Assembly (NCBI RefSeq): GCF_027923225.1
Contig: NZ_BSDI01000034.1
Location: 5,188 to 69,187, forward strand
Reading direction: 5' to 3'
Source: Phytohabitans aurantiacus
GTDB taxonomy: Bacteria; Actinomycetota; Actinomycetes; Mycobacteriales; Micromonosporaceae
DNA length: 64,000 bases
Shown: positions 44,294-53,023 of the stretch, one piece after another
Numbering within the stretch: position 1 is the first letter of the stretch
Layout of the letters: each line of letters starts with the position of its first letter
Notes under the pieces: generated by a model
What the model was told of the DNA's origin: nothing
Seen by the model: only the letters and a program-made list of their open reading frames with translations
Databases searched by the model: none
Made by a program: the position numbers and the translations under genes

Positions 44294-45178
44294 ATGGCGG
44301 CCGCTGCCGGCACGGACTACTCTCCGTCCGTGACAGTCAGCAACGAAGAGCAGGCGCTGATCAACAAGCTCATGGCCCTATTGCAGGTGACCGAGCAGTG
44401 GATTGAGCGGACGTACCCCACCGCACAACCCGGCAGCGCCTTCGCCGGTGATGATGCGAAGATTCACCCATACGAGGTAAGCCACCAGGCCAGCCAATCA
44501 ATGGGAGTTGCAGTCGATCATCTGCACTCCATGCGCATGGCTCTGACGGGCACTGGGGATAACGTCTTGCGCATCCACACCTACGCACCTCTTTCACTTA
44601 CGCGAGTAGCACTTGAGAACGCCGCTTTAGCTCTGTGGCTATCGTCACCCGCTCAGCGGCCCGAACGTATTCTGCGCCGGCTCCGCCTTGAAATGGCGAA
44701 CCTCAAGGCAGTTAAATCCTTTTTCGGCCGGCCGAATCCGCAGCAGGATGCCGAGATACAGAGACGGAAGGACAGGGTCAACGAATTGGCGTTCCAAGCG
44801 GGCGTCGTAACGAACGCAGTGCTCGCTGCGAATCCAACGGCATCCGAAGAAGACATCAAAGCCGCCACGCGTACCGCCCTCACCAATAAACCAACTGCGA
44901 CCGAGATCGTCCAGGATGCCGGCCAAATAGCGCAACTCATCGATGGCGACAACAACCTTGCGCTGATGCTGTGGCGGGTCTGTAGCGCGGTCGCACACGG
45001 CGATAGGTGGGTCTTGACGGCGTTCGACATCGAGGTCATCGGTCCGAGCACGCCTGGCGTGTCCGACGTACGGATCACCGCCCCGACCGATCTTCTTGTG
45101 GCCGGCGTTCAGGTTGCGTTGGCTATGTACGGCGCCGCGTACCGCGTTTACGACCAACGCGTCACCTCACATCGGTAA
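44294..45178 (+). CDS. Unknown helical protein, lower GC than its neighbours
   Basis: 294 residues from ATG 44294; GTG 44330 is another candidate. Soluble and helical (EEQALINKLMALLQVTEQWI, LTRVALENAALALWLSSPAQ, LALMLWRVCSAVAHGDRWVL). The HxGDRW-like segment and overall layout recall AbiV- or DUF-type proteins with no known activity. Third-codon positions are visibly less GC-rich than in the surrounding genes, which points to a separate origin. It stands alone between divergent and convergent operons, typical of a passenger gene. Confidence 0.6.
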   Translation: MAAAAGTDYSPSVTVSNEEQALINKLMALLQVTEQWIERTYPTAQPGSAFAGDDAKIHPYEVSHQASQSMGVAVDHLHSMRMALTGTGDNVLRIHTYAPLSLTRVALENAALALWLSSPAQRPERILRRLRLEMANLKAVKSFFGRPNPQQDAEIQRRKDRVNELAFQAGVVTNAVLAANPTASEEDIKAATRTALTNKPTATEIVQDAGQIAQLIDGDNNLALMLWRVCSAVAHGDRWVLTAFDIEVIGPSTPGVSDVRITAPTDLLVAGVQVALAMYGAAYRVYDQRVTSHR

Positions 45179-45503
45179 CACGAAACGCTCGTTGACTGTA
45201 CGCAGCGCCAGTTACGGTGCGTGGGTATCGCACCGGCACGCCCTCAGCACGTCTGTACGCCGTTGGGGCATCCCCCACACCCACATCCCGACGCGCCAGG
45301 CCGTCCATGGCGATCTGGGGCCGGTTAGCCAGCGGGTGTACGCGCGATGCCGGGGCGTGTCCGCCCACTTCAGCGTCCAGCTGGAGCTTTCGCCATGTCA
45401 GCTCCAGGGGTTCCGGTCGTGTTGTCCCCCCGTTATACGTGGGGGGACAACACCGACCGTGTAGACCCAGCTTCCCCAGGGATAGCTTGGGACAACACTG
45501 GGT
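45179..45503. other. Spacer with two nested inverted repeats
   Basis: Arms GTTGTCCCCCC (45421-45431) and GGGGGGACAAC (45441-45451) form one perfect 11-bp stem. TGTAGACCCAG (45460-45470) pairs with CTGGGTCTACA (45498-45508), which covers the stop of the RepA-like gene. A further GGGACAAC at 45489-45496 could compete for pairing with the first arm. The two stems probably terminate the converging transcripts. 45179-45420 shows nothing else. Confidence 0.55.
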
Positions 45504-46514
45504 CTACAGCTCCTCGTACTCGATGGCGAAGACGAACTTGGCGTTCTTCGGCCCCAGTTCCCGCCGCACCAGCCGTTGGCGCTCGGCCTCCCGCATGGCG
45601 CGGTTTCTGGCGTCGTTGTTGGTCGTGGTGGTCATGAGCGCCAACAGGTCACTGGACGACATCCCAGGCTTGTTGCGTGCCAACTCGACCACCTCCATGA
45701 CGTGCTTGGACGCCCGGTCAACTCGACCGTCAGCACCGCGCGCTAGCTCTCCGGAAGCCCGGTCGAAATGCACGACCATCGGACCGACCACTTCGGATGG
45801 CTGCTTGACGTGATGGAGCGTGACCTCTTGATCCCCCGCAGCGCCGGCGAACATGACAACGCTCCCCATGCCTGCGGTGATCCACCGGCTGCCGTAGATG
45901 TCGTCTAGTGCTGGGTTCTCCCGCGTGTCGCTGCCCAACGTCTTCCGGTCGTGGTGCAGCACCAGGAGTTCGATGCCGGCCGCACTGACCTCCTGCCACA
46001 CCAGGTTGACGGCCGCCGCAGCTTCGTCGGCGCTCAACCCGATGACGAAGTCCTTCAACGAGTCCACGACAATCAAGCCCACACCGGGGCAGAGCGCGTC
46101 GGCCCAGTCCACGAACCCGTCCTGGGCGACGAAGTCACGCGGCAACGGCTGGTCCCACACCGCCAGCCGCCGGTTGAGCAGCCTCCGCGTGCGGTCGTCG
46201 GCCACGTCCACCATCCGGCGCATGCTCCGACCGATCTGGCGCGGCCGGTCCATGGCCAACAGCAGCGAGGGCCGCTTGCTGACCTTCACAGGCAGACCCA
46301 AGAGCGGTTCGCGGATCACCCCGCAACGGCGGAGTAGGAGCTGTTGAGCCGTGGTCGACTTGCCGGTCCCCGGCGGAGCAGCGATCATCATGGGTTCGCC
46401 CTCCGCCCAGAGGACCCGTTCGGCGTGGCCCCACACCGCCGGGATCACCTCCGGTTGGTCGAAGAGGAAATCTCCGCCCTTCTTCGCCGTGGTCTCGCCG
46501 AAATCCGCACCCAT
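45504..46514 (-). CDS. RepA/DnaB-like hexameric helicase ATPase
   Basis: 336 residues from ATG 46514 (TGATG overlap with the TOPRIM gene). Walker A is IAAPPGTGKSTTAQQLLLR and Walker B is VGLIVVDSLKDFVIG. LLVLHHDRKTLGSDT and DDIYGSRWITAGMGSVVMFA follow as in RepA-type AAA/RecA helicases of phages and plasmids. A winged helix (SKHVMEVVELARNKPGMSSS) closes the protein. Together with the TOPRIM gene it makes a primase-helicase pair for autonomous replication of the island. Confidence 0.8.
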   Translation of the reverse strand: MGADFGETTAKKGGDFLFDQPEVIPAVWGHAERVLWAEGEPMMIAAPPGTGKSTTAQQLLLRRCGVIREPLLGLPVKVSKRPSLLLAMDRPRQIGRSMRRMVDVADDRTRRLLNRRLAVWDQPLPRDFVAQDGFVDWADALCPGVGLIVVDSLKDFVIGLSADEAAAAVNLVWQEVSAAGIELLVLHHDRKTLGSDTRENPALDDIYGSRWITAGMGSVVMFAGAAGDQEVTLHHVKQPSEVVGPMVVHFDRASGELARGADGRVDRASKHVMEVVELARNKPGMSSSDLLALMTTTTNNDARNRAMREAERQRLVRRELGPKNAKFVFAIEYEEL

Positions 46515-47242
46515 CACCGACCACCCCACCGACGGCCGGGGCGATACGCACGCCGGGCGCGACCACGACGGCCGGCACGATGCTGGATTGCGACCCGCTG
46601 CACCTCGGTCTTCTCCACGGGCACGAAGTCCTCCGGGCCATAGCCCGCGGCGAGGTGATCGGCGGCATCCTTGACCTTCGCCAGCGGTCCCCTCGCGCGG
46701 ACGATGGTGATCCGGTCGGCAGACATGCCTTCCCCGATCAGCCGGTCGCCCGTGGGTGGCGTCGTGCGCAACAGCTCGTGCCACTTCCACGCGCAGTACG
46801 CGCCAGCCTCGTCCCGGTCCGCCACGATGACCACCCGGCCGACGTCGGCCGCGATGACGCGGCGTGCCTGGAGCCGTGACGGGCCGACCTCGGCGCCTTG
46901 GTGATGTGTCGTGGCGACGACGCCGGCCGTGACCATCGCGTCGGCGTCCTTCTCGCCCTCGGTGATGTACAACGTAGACGCCTCGGCGATCTCCGGCAGC
47001 CGGTACACATACCCGTCCGCGCCGACAGGCTTTTCCCAGTGCCACGCCTCCGGCACGTCTGGGTCAGCCCACCACCGCTGCCCGCGCCAGTCGATCCAGC
47101 CGCACGGCCGGATGCACTGGTGCCGGTACACGATGGTCTTCGTGTAGCCCAGCAAGACGCCGTTTTCGTAAACCGGATCCTCGAACCTGACGCGCTGGAA
47201 CACTTCACGACCGTCCAGCTGCGTGTACGCGTAGACGATCAC
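46514..47242 (-). CDS. TOPRIM-domain primase-like protein
   Basis: 242 residues from GTG 47242 (GTGA overlap). HQCIRPCGWIDWRGQ may be a remnant zinc region; the TOPRIM domain is TLYITEGEKDADAMVTAG, followed by GRVVIVADRDEAGAYCAWKW, with the Glu and DxD residues that bind metal. It resembles the TOPRIM part of plasmid and phage primases without the catalytic RNA-polymerase core of DnaG. The C-terminal 20 residues are Arg-rich. Confidence 0.78.
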   Translation of the reverse strand: MIVYAYTQLDGREVFQRVRFEDPVYENGVLLGYTKTIVYRHQCIRPCGWIDWRGQRWWADPDVPEAWHWEKPVGADGYVYRLPEIAEASTLYITEGEKDADAMVTAGVVATTHHQGAEVGPSRLQARRVIAADVGRVVIVADRDEAGAYCAWKWHELLRTTPPTGDRLIGEGMSADRITIVRARGPLAKVKDAADHLAAGYGPEDFVPVEKTEVQRVAIQHRAGRRGRARRAYRPGRRWGGR

Positions 47243-47625
47243 GAGTGGCCCCCCAGGAAGTGGTGCCACATCTCCGCGTGGATGCGGTCGATCATCGGAC
47301 CGTACAGGTCGTCGTGAGCGACGAGCGGACGCAGGCCGTCGTAGTACATCTCCAGCTCGGCCGGCGTGGTGGCGGCGTACAGGATCGACAGCGCGATGCG
47401 GACCTTGGCGTCGTCGCTGAGCCACCTGATCCACTCGTGCTGATCAGGCTCGTCCATCTGGCGCAGCATGAGGATGAAATCGGGCATCGACGGCCGGGGG
47501 TAGAAGTTAACCCTGCGCTCCGTCGCCCTGCGTGGCTCCGCGTTGTCATGCGACCATCCGCGTGTCGATCTGTCGCCAGGATGCCCGTCAGTTCCCCGCT
47601 GGCGGGCATTTTTCTCTTCCGGCAT
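47239..47625 (-). CDS. Small protein of the replication operon, unknown
   Basis: 128 residues from ATG 47625 (TGATG overlap with the IS-split gene). The first 45 residues are polar; the rest is helical (PDFILMLRQMDEPDQHEWIR, VRIALSILYAATTPAELEMY, DRIHAEMWHHFLGGHS). No family recognised. It overlaps the TOPRIM start by GTGA, so it is part of the same transcript. Confidence 0.55.
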   Translation of the reverse strand: MPEEKNARQRGTDGHPGDRSTRGWSHDNAEPRRATERRVNFYPRPSMPDFILMLRQMDEPDQHEWIRWLSDDAKVRIALSILYAATTPAELEMYYDGLRPLVAHDDLYGPMIDRIHAEMWHHFLGGHS

Positions 47626-47929
47626 CACGCACCACGCTTCCGCAGCATGACCGCCATGCGGCCGATGATCTCGGGGTCGGACACCACCGGGGCGAGATCC
47701 TGTGCACGCCGGCCGCGCACGGCAGCCTGGGCGGCAACCTCTCGGCCGGACACCGGCACGGGCCACTCGCCCTCTGTCCAGGTGTGCCAGTGGGTGAAGT
47801 CCACGAGGCGCGGTGTACCGCTGGGTGCGTTTCCTCTTGAGTGAGCTGGGGCGGGGCGGCGTGTCCGCCGATGGCTTGGTCTCGTTGCGTTAGCAGGGTT
47901 GGGCGGCCGGCGCGAAGGGGCGGGGCGGG

Positions 47930-48397
47930 TTGGACGTCGGCGAGGTGCTTCGGCTGCTGGACGAGCGGGAGACGGCCTGTCGGGCGGAGGCGGATCGGTT
48001 ACAGGCCGAGGCCGAGCGGATCGGTGCTCTGCTGGCGGGGTGCCGGCAGGAGTTGGAGCGGCTGGTGACGGCTCGTGAGGTGGTCGGCGAGCTGGCAGTG
48101 GCGTATCCGGCTGCGATAGCGACAGTTGCCGTAGTGCCCGTACCGGTTGCCGGTGCGGCGGCGGCCGGCGGCGATGTCGAGGCGTTCACGAAGCAGGTGC
48201 TGGCCGTGCTTGCCGAGCGAGGGCGTCCGGCGCGTTGCCGTGAGGTGGTCGCGGCGTTGGGCGAGGATCCGTCGGTGGCCCGGCACGTGGAACGGGTGCG
48301 ACACCGGTTGAAGAAGCTGTGCGCGGCGGGGCAGGTCGCCCAGATTACGCCGGGCATGTTCACCCTGGCGGGTGCGGCGAGTACAGCCAGCGGGTGA
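47930..48397 (+). CDS. ISKra4 accessory protein
   Basis: 155 residues from TTG 47930. The N-terminus is a coiled coil (VLRLLDERETACRAEADRLQ), the C-terminal half a winged-helix-like domain (GRPARCREVVAALGEDPSVA, VRHRLKKLCAAGQVAQITPG). Genes of this type precede the transposase in actinobacterial ISKra4 elements; their role is not established. Confidence 0.7.
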   Translation: MDVGEVLRLLDERETACRAEADRLQAEAERIGALLAGCRQELERLVTAREVVGELAVAYPAAIATVAVVPVPVAGAAAAGGDVEAFTKQVLAVLAERGRPARCREVVAALGEDPSVARHVERVRHRLKKLCAAGQVAQITPGMFTLAGAASTASG

Positions 48398-48469
48398 AAA
48401 TTGGGGACGTGGAAGGGTCTTCCCGAGTTGGCCGGGTGTCAAAGCCTGAACCGACCCGAGGAAGACCCG

Positions 48470-49984
48470 GTGGAACCCTACCCACAGCCCGCGCCCGGAC
48501 GAGACGATTTCGCCGCTTCCCGGGCCTGTCTGGAGCAGATGGTCGCCCGTTTGAGTGACGCGCGGATGATGTCCTGCACCCAGCACGCGTTGGAGGAGTA
48601 CGTCACCGAGGCGGGGCGGGAGCTGCAGCGGCAGCTGATGCAGGACCAGTTGGACGCGCGTGCCGGCCGCGAACCCCGGCTGCGGCAAGTCGCAGGCGCG
48701 GACGGTGTAGTACGGCGGCGGGCCGAGGCCGGGCACCGCAGGTTGGTGGCCACCACCGTCGGCCCGGTGGAGGTGAACCGGATCGCCTATCGGGCGCCGG
48801 GCGCACCGAATCTGCACCCAGCTGACGCGCAGTTGGCTCTGCCGCAGCGGTTGTATTCCTTCCCGCTGCAGCGGGAGGTGGTGCATGAGGTGGGAGCCGG
48901 GTCGCTGCGGGCTGCCCGTGAGGCGATCGTCCGTACCACCGGCCAGCATTTGGGCACCCGGCAGTTGATGCAGATCGCCACCGACGCGGCGGTCGACATC
49001 CGCGACTTCTACCAACCCGCCACCGGCCTGGGCCACGTCCCGGCCGGCGATGGCCGGGACGTGCTCGTGCTCAGCCTCGACGCCACCGGGGTGAACATGA
49101 TCCCCACCGATCTACGCGAGCCGTCCTCGCCCAGACCTGCTGGCCCGCAGCCACCCTCGGCCCAACTGGCACGACGGGAACGGACCGGACGCACCCGCAT
49201 GGCAGTGGTGACCGCGATCTACGACGCCACCCCTGCCCCACGCGCCGCCGCCGACATCCTGCCCATTGATGCGACCGAACGCGCCGCACGCCAACCAGGC
49301 CCGCGCGCGGCCCGCCGCCGGGTGGACGCGTCCCTCGAGCACTCCGTCGCACCGATGGTCACCGCCCTGTTCGACCAAGCCGAAGCCCGCGACCGGCAGC
49401 ATCGCCGCCGCTGGGTTGTGCTGGTCGACGGCGCCAACCACCAACTCGAATGCATCACCAAGGAGGCCGAACGTCGCGGCGTCCACATCGACATCGTCGT
49501 CGACTTCATCCACGTACTCGAATACCTATGGAAGGCTGCCGAAGACCTCCACCCAACACACCCAGCCCGGGCTGCCTTCGTCCAGGCCACCGCCCGCGAT
49601 CTGTTGGAAGGCCACGCCCCGCGGGTAGTCGCCGACCTGAACGCCCACCTACGCGCCCGCGCCGCCGACCACCCGGCTCCCGGCCTGCAACGCGCCGCCG
49701 CCTACCTACACGCCAAACAGCCCTACCTCAACTACCACATCGCGTTAGCCCTGGGCTGGCCCATCGCCACCGGCGTCATCGAAGGCTGCTGCCGCTACCT
49801 GGTCAAAGACCGCCTCGATATCACCGGCGCCCGCTGGAGCCTGACCGGCGCCGAAGCCGTCCTGCTCCTACGCGCCGTCATCACCAACGGCGACTTCGAC
49901 CAGTACTGGCAATTCCACCTCGACCGCGAGTACCAGCGCACCCACGCCAGCCGCTACCAGGACCAATACGCCCCGGCCGCATGA
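48470..49984 (+). CDS. ISKra4-family transposase
   Basis: 504 residues from GTG 48470 (GAGGAAG just upstream); a TTG at 48401 would add 23 residues. Candidate DDE residues are in VLVLSLDATGVNMIP, RWVVLVDGANHQLECITKEA and GVIEGCCRYLVKDRLDITGA. The region after the second Asp (IDIVVDFIHVLEYLWKAAED) is characteristic of the family. The gene appears intact. Confidence 0.88.
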   Translation: MEPYPQPAPGRDDFAASRACLEQMVARLSDARMMSCTQHALEEYVTEAGRELQRQLMQDQLDARAGREPRLRQVAGADGVVRRRAEAGHRRLVATTVGPVEVNRIAYRAPGAPNLHPADAQLALPQRLYSFPLQREVVHEVGAGSLRAAREAIVRTTGQHLGTRQLMQIATDAAVDIRDFYQPATGLGHVPAGDGRDVLVLSLDATGVNMIPTDLREPSSPRPAGPQPPSAQLARRERTGRTRMAVVTAIYDATPAPRAAADILPIDATERAARQPGPRAARRRVDASLEHSVAPMVTALFDQAEARDRQHRRRWVVLVDGANHQLECITKEAERRGVHIDIVVDFIHVLEYLWKAAEDLHPTHPARAAFVQATARDLLEGHAPRVVADLNAHLRARAADHPAPGLQRAAAYLHAKQPYLNYHIALALGWPIATGVIEGCCRYLVKDRLDITGARWSLTGAEAVLLLRAVITNGDFDQYWQFHLDREYQRTHASRYQDQYAPAA

Positions 49985-50029
49985 CCGCTGCCCCTCCGCT
50001 CACTCAAGAGGAAACGCACCCTGTACCGC

Positions 50030-50314
50030 TCATGACTGCACCCGCCACGGGTTCTTGCTGGCGTCGTGCGGCTTCGCCAAGCTTTCCGCCGAGAACAGGT
50101 CTTCCAGCGGGTGGCCCAGCAAACGCGGCAGACGTCGCCGCACTCGGTCGTTGGGACGTACCTGGCCGTATAGCGCGAATCGCAGGTGGTTGTACTCGAC
50201 ACCCAACTCTTCGGCCGTCGCCCTGATCGGCCGGTACTGCATGCGCATGATTCGATGGGCCGCTTGCCGGCCGAATCTCGTTCTTGATGACACGTCGTGT
50301 GCTCCAGCAGCCAT
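50030..50314 (-). CDS. Small HTH protein heading the replication operon
   Basis: 94 residues from ATG 50314. RATAEELGVEYNHLRFALYG and NDRVRRRLPRLLGHPLEDLF form a Cro-like helix-turn-helix similar to repressors that bind next to plasmid or phage replication genes. Its stop overlaps the start of the IS-split gene. Order of the operon: this HTH, the split gene, the 128-residue protein, TOPRIM, RepA. The target duplication covers its stop codon region but leaves the frame whole. Confidence 0.6.
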   Translation of the reverse strand: MAAGAHDVSSRTRFGRQAAHRIMRMQYRPIRATAEELGVEYNHLRFALYGQVRPNDRVRRRLPRLLGHPLEDLFSAESLAKPHDASKNPWRVQS

Positions 50315-50525
50315 CCCCGCGCACGGGGAACCTCTGGCGCAGGCCCGGACGGGCTAAGCGGCGCCACGGCTCCCCGGGAAGTTCTCGAACGCCTAAACGG
50401 GGGTCGACAGCATCACGGGTGGCGATGTTTTAGCCCGTGGCACGGCCGTACGCGAACGATGGCCGCACATCGATCATGTTATCAGGGGGTCGAACTAGTC
50501 ATCGATGATCGGCCCTACTAAACAC

Positions 50526-50552
50526 CGTGGCGCCCCGATCGGGGGCGCCACG
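50526..50552. terminator. GC-rich hairpin with 11-bp arms
   Basis: CGTGGCGCCCC (50526-50536) and GGGGCGCCACG (50542-50552) pair perfectly. It stands between the replication operon's head and the next minus-strand gene, whose transcript it could end. 50315-50525 shows no gene. Confidence 0.65.
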
Positions 50553-50598
50553 ACAGAAACCTTCATATGCCGGGAGAGGACACCGGCTATTTTCGGCG

Positions 50599-50922
50599 CT
50601 ACGACACGGCCCCACCCCCGCCCGCTGCTTCACGGCGAGCATCGCCGGGGGGCAGTTCGGGAGGGCCGGTGGCATCCGGCTTGTTTGATCCGTCTACACG
50701 GTTGGCTTCGGCGTTCGGGGCGCCTATCTCGGACTTGCCAGGCTGTTCCTTCGATGCCTGGGGCTTGTCGGAGATCTCTATGTGGAACGCAACGAGGTTC
50801 CAGGTGATCTTTATGCTCTTACCGCTCTTGTCGGCCCCATGGAGACCCCAGGCCAACAAGATCAATAAAAGTGGGATCAGCCAGGGGAACACCGCGACAA
50901 TCCACTTCGCGGTTTCCCCCAA
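50599..50922 (-). CDS. Small membrane protein, unknown
   Basis: 107 residues from TTG 50922 (AGGT about ten bases upstream). One membrane helix (WIVAVFPWLIPLLLILLAWG) is followed by a beta-like segment (IKITWNLVAFHIEISDKPQA) and a Pro/Gly/Ala tail. No family recognised. It may belong to the conjugative element's cargo or to the end of the island. Confidence 0.45.
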   Translation of the reverse strand: MGETAKWIVAVFPWLIPLLLILLAWGLHGADKSGKSIKITWNLVAFHIEISDKPQASKEQPGKSEIGAPNAEANRVDGSNKPDATGPPELPPGDARREAAGGGGAVS

Positions 50923-51759
50923 GTTGCGTACCTAGCGGACTGGCTTTGCAATCATGATTAGCATCCTTTGGGTCGTTTACGGTCGGTTGAACTGTTCTGG
51001 CTCCACAATGCGGATTGCTCCTACATCGGAACCTCCTTCGTCGGCAAACTTCGACCTTTGAGGTCTTGACCTCCATCGGGGGCGGGGGCCTCCGCGCCCT
51101 GGCGCCCACCACGTCGGTTTCTTCAACTCGACGAGGTTGCGCTAAACCAGCATGACACGCCTAACCCCACGCGCTAAAGAGCCCTCTCTCGGTCCAGTCC
51201 GTACTTCCACGCGTATGGCCGAGGCGATCCAACTCCGCACCGGACAGCAACCACGAACCTAAACACCGCCCGGCAAGCACAAGCCCACCCCCGGGGCCGG
51301 CCACGACGGGCGCCCCGTTCGCCCCGCAACGCGACGGCCTGCATGTGCGGCCTGCCACGGCACAACGCATGACAACGCCGCGGCAGCCCCACCTTCGGCG
51401 ACGACTTGCGATTCCTACAAAAACGAGCGTCGATCAGATCGGTCACCATCCGGCGAGGTCCGCAGGACCAAGCCTTCGAAGCCCCGGACCGTAGCGCCGG
51501 ATGGTGACCGCCTTGAGGGCCAGCTTCAAAGCCACAGCGGCCACCACCCCTGTTTCGAACAGCGCCACCGCAAAGCGTGAACCCCGGCCGGCTGCCGCTG
51601 GGAACCGCTATCTACCGCTGACGGCCGCACCGACCCTCATGCCGACCGCAGCACCCGGCGCATTGCCGCCGGCGACTTGCGAACAGGGCGCCTGTGAAGC
51701 GTCCATCAGTGCACGCCTTCCTCAAACCATTTTCCCGCAACCGAAACGGAGAAACCACA
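50923..51759. other. Long spacer without a supported gene
   Basis: 837 bp. The stretch 50923-51110 is moderately GC-rich and contains no good frame; 51150-51760 has only shadow frames without ribosome binding sites. The only structure seen is the large stem-loop at 51440-51510. ACGGAG at 51746-51751 belongs to the next gene. The right end of the nested island probably lies between 50.3 and 51.4 kb but I could not find its junction. Confidence 0.4.
51440..51510. repeat. 71-bp stem-loop with 16-bp arms
   Basis: CGGTCACCATCCGGCG (51440-51455) pairs perfectly with 51495-51510; inside, GGTCCG (51457-51462) can pair with CGGACC (51485-51490) and CTTCGAAG forms the tip. The nested pairing is more elaborate than a plain terminator. 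Confidence 0.6.
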
Positions 51760-52608
51760 GTGGACACAAAAGCCGCCAAGCCCGACCCGATCGAGGTCGT
51801 CGCGCAGGCACTGCGAGACAGTGACCTCACCGCCGCCGCCATCGCCAAGAAGACCGGGATGGGCTACTCGACCGTCACCCCGAAACTGCGCGCGCTGGAG
51901 GACGCCGGCCGCGCCGCACGGGTCAAGGACAACGGCCGCACCGTGTGGCGACTGACCACCCCACCCGCGCAGGAATCGGCCGTTAACGCCAGCCCTGCCC
52001 CCGAAAGCGGCGACACCGCCGGTACGCACGACGCCGCGCGGACGACCACGACAACCGAGCCGCCGCCCACCTCCGAAGCCACGCCCGTGATCACCGAGGC
52101 GGACACCAGCGACCCCGACCAGAGCGCAGGAACCGACGTGACGCCGCCGAACCCCGCGACGGCGGCCGGCGACGCCAACAACACACAGGCCACCCCCACC
52201 GATACGACCGTCGCGAACCAGGCACCAGACCCCCAGCAGCAGCTTGGGCCAACAACAGGAACAGCAAGCGATCAGGCCGACGGCGACGCCACGCCCGCCG
52301 AACAGCCCACCCCCGACACCACAACCCCCACCGCCCCGGCGGACAGCAAGACCCGCCGGCCTCCAGGCGCACTCGCCCGCACCGCCCTGCGAATCATGCA
52401 GACCAACCCGGACACGCCATACAAGGTCACCGATCTAGGCCGGCTGATCGACCAGACCGACAACGCCGACGGCCACACCTACCCCAAGGCCAGCCCCGGC
52501 GCGGTCGTGCTCGCCTGCGACCGGCTCGTCGACGGCGGCAACGCCACCAAAGTCCTCGAAAAGCCGGCCACCTACCAGCTCGCGGCGACCCAACCGGCCA
52601 ACCCATAG
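51760..52608 (+). CDS. Protein with winged-helix ends and a Thr/Pro-rich linker
   Basis: 282 residues from GTG 51760. Residues 8-70 form a winged helix (IEVVAQALRDSDLTAAAIAK, GYSTVTPKLRALEDAGRAAR, WRLTTPP). A 120-residue linker rich in Thr, Pro, Ala and Asp follows. The C-terminal 85 residues look like a second winged helix (ALARTALRIMQTNPDTPYKV, VTDLGRLIDQTDNADGHTYP). Two DNA-binding ends on a flexible tether would suit a regulator or bridging protein. No named family. Confidence 0.65.
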   Translation: MDTKAAKPDPIEVVAQALRDSDLTAAAIAKKTGMGYSTVTPKLRALEDAGRAARVKDNGRTVWRLTTPPAQESAVNASPAPESGDTAGTHDAARTTTTTEPPPTSEATPVITEADTSDPDQSAGTDVTPPNPATAAGDANNTQATPTDTTVANQAPDPQQQLGPTTGTASDQADGDATPAEQPTPDTTTPTAPADSKTRRPPGALARTALRIMQTNPDTPYKVTDLGRLIDQTDNADGHTYPKASPGAVVLACDRLVDGGNATKVLEKPATYQLAATQPANP

Positions 52609-52670
52609 AAACCGCCAGCCCGCCCCGGACACACACGGGACGGCGGCTTGCACACCTTTGACACACCGGC

Positions 52671-52720
52671 GCCCGGAGGCGGGCATCGAAGCTGGACGCC
52701 TCGCACCCGCCTCCGGCGCC
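52671..52720. repeat. 50-bp stem-loop, copy 2 of 2
   Basis: CCGGAGGCGGG (52673-52683) pairs with CCCGCCTCCGG (52706-52716) around ATCGAAGCTGGACGCCTCG-type sequence. It differs from copy 1 at 33341-33390 by a few substitutions and one deleted base. Here it follows the winged-helix gene. The rest of 52609-53023 is a gene-free spacer. Confidence 0.7.
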
Positions 52721-53023
52721 TTACCGTCCCAACCAAGCGATCCGGTAAGCCGATCGTCGCCACCCGCCCGCCCGGCCGCAAGACCCCGGACGCCCCCGGC
52801 ATCTGTGCGTCGCCCCGATCGGTCTGCCCACCGCATACGCGAGCCTGCGCGGGCTGGTTGCGACGACCCGCGTCCTGACCAAGAAACCTCGAACACGCGG
52901 CCCACATCCCGCCTCGGTCACTCGCCGCTGCCCGGGCCCACACCACAACGCGGAGGAACCCCATACACACCCGCGTGCTCGCACCCACGCTCCGACAACA
53001 CCAATCATCATGAGGAGACCACA

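Larger units (their letters stand above)
47823..50021 (+). mobile_element. ISKra4-type insertion sequence, complete, 2199 bp
   Basis: The left end 47823-47846 and the right end 49998-50021 are perfect 24-bp inverted repeats beginning GGGTGCGTTTCCTCTTGAGT. The element is flanked by the 9-bp direct repeat TGTACCGCT at 47814-47822 and 50022-50030. Inside are an accessory gene and the transposase gene, both on the plus strand. The intact repeats and target duplication suggest a recent insertion. Confidence 0.92.
47625..50033 (-). pseudogene. 66-codon gene split by the ISKra4-type insertion
   Basis: The first four codons (ATG AGC GGT ACA) lie at 50033-50022, the remainder at 47813-47625 after removal of the insertion and one target copy. 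Rejoined, the product begins MSGTPRLVDFTHWHTWTEGE and ends VVSDPEIIGRMAVMLRKRGA. It overlaps the upstream HTH gene by ATGA and the downstream gene by TGATG, so before the insertion the operon was seamless. The main part might still be translated from a GTG at 47801. Confidence 0.75.

Noticed and set aside
50315..50525. Right attachment site of the nested island
   Set aside because: I looked for a repeat of the sequence around the ComM-integrase junction (about 35935-35980) and could not find a convincing copy here.
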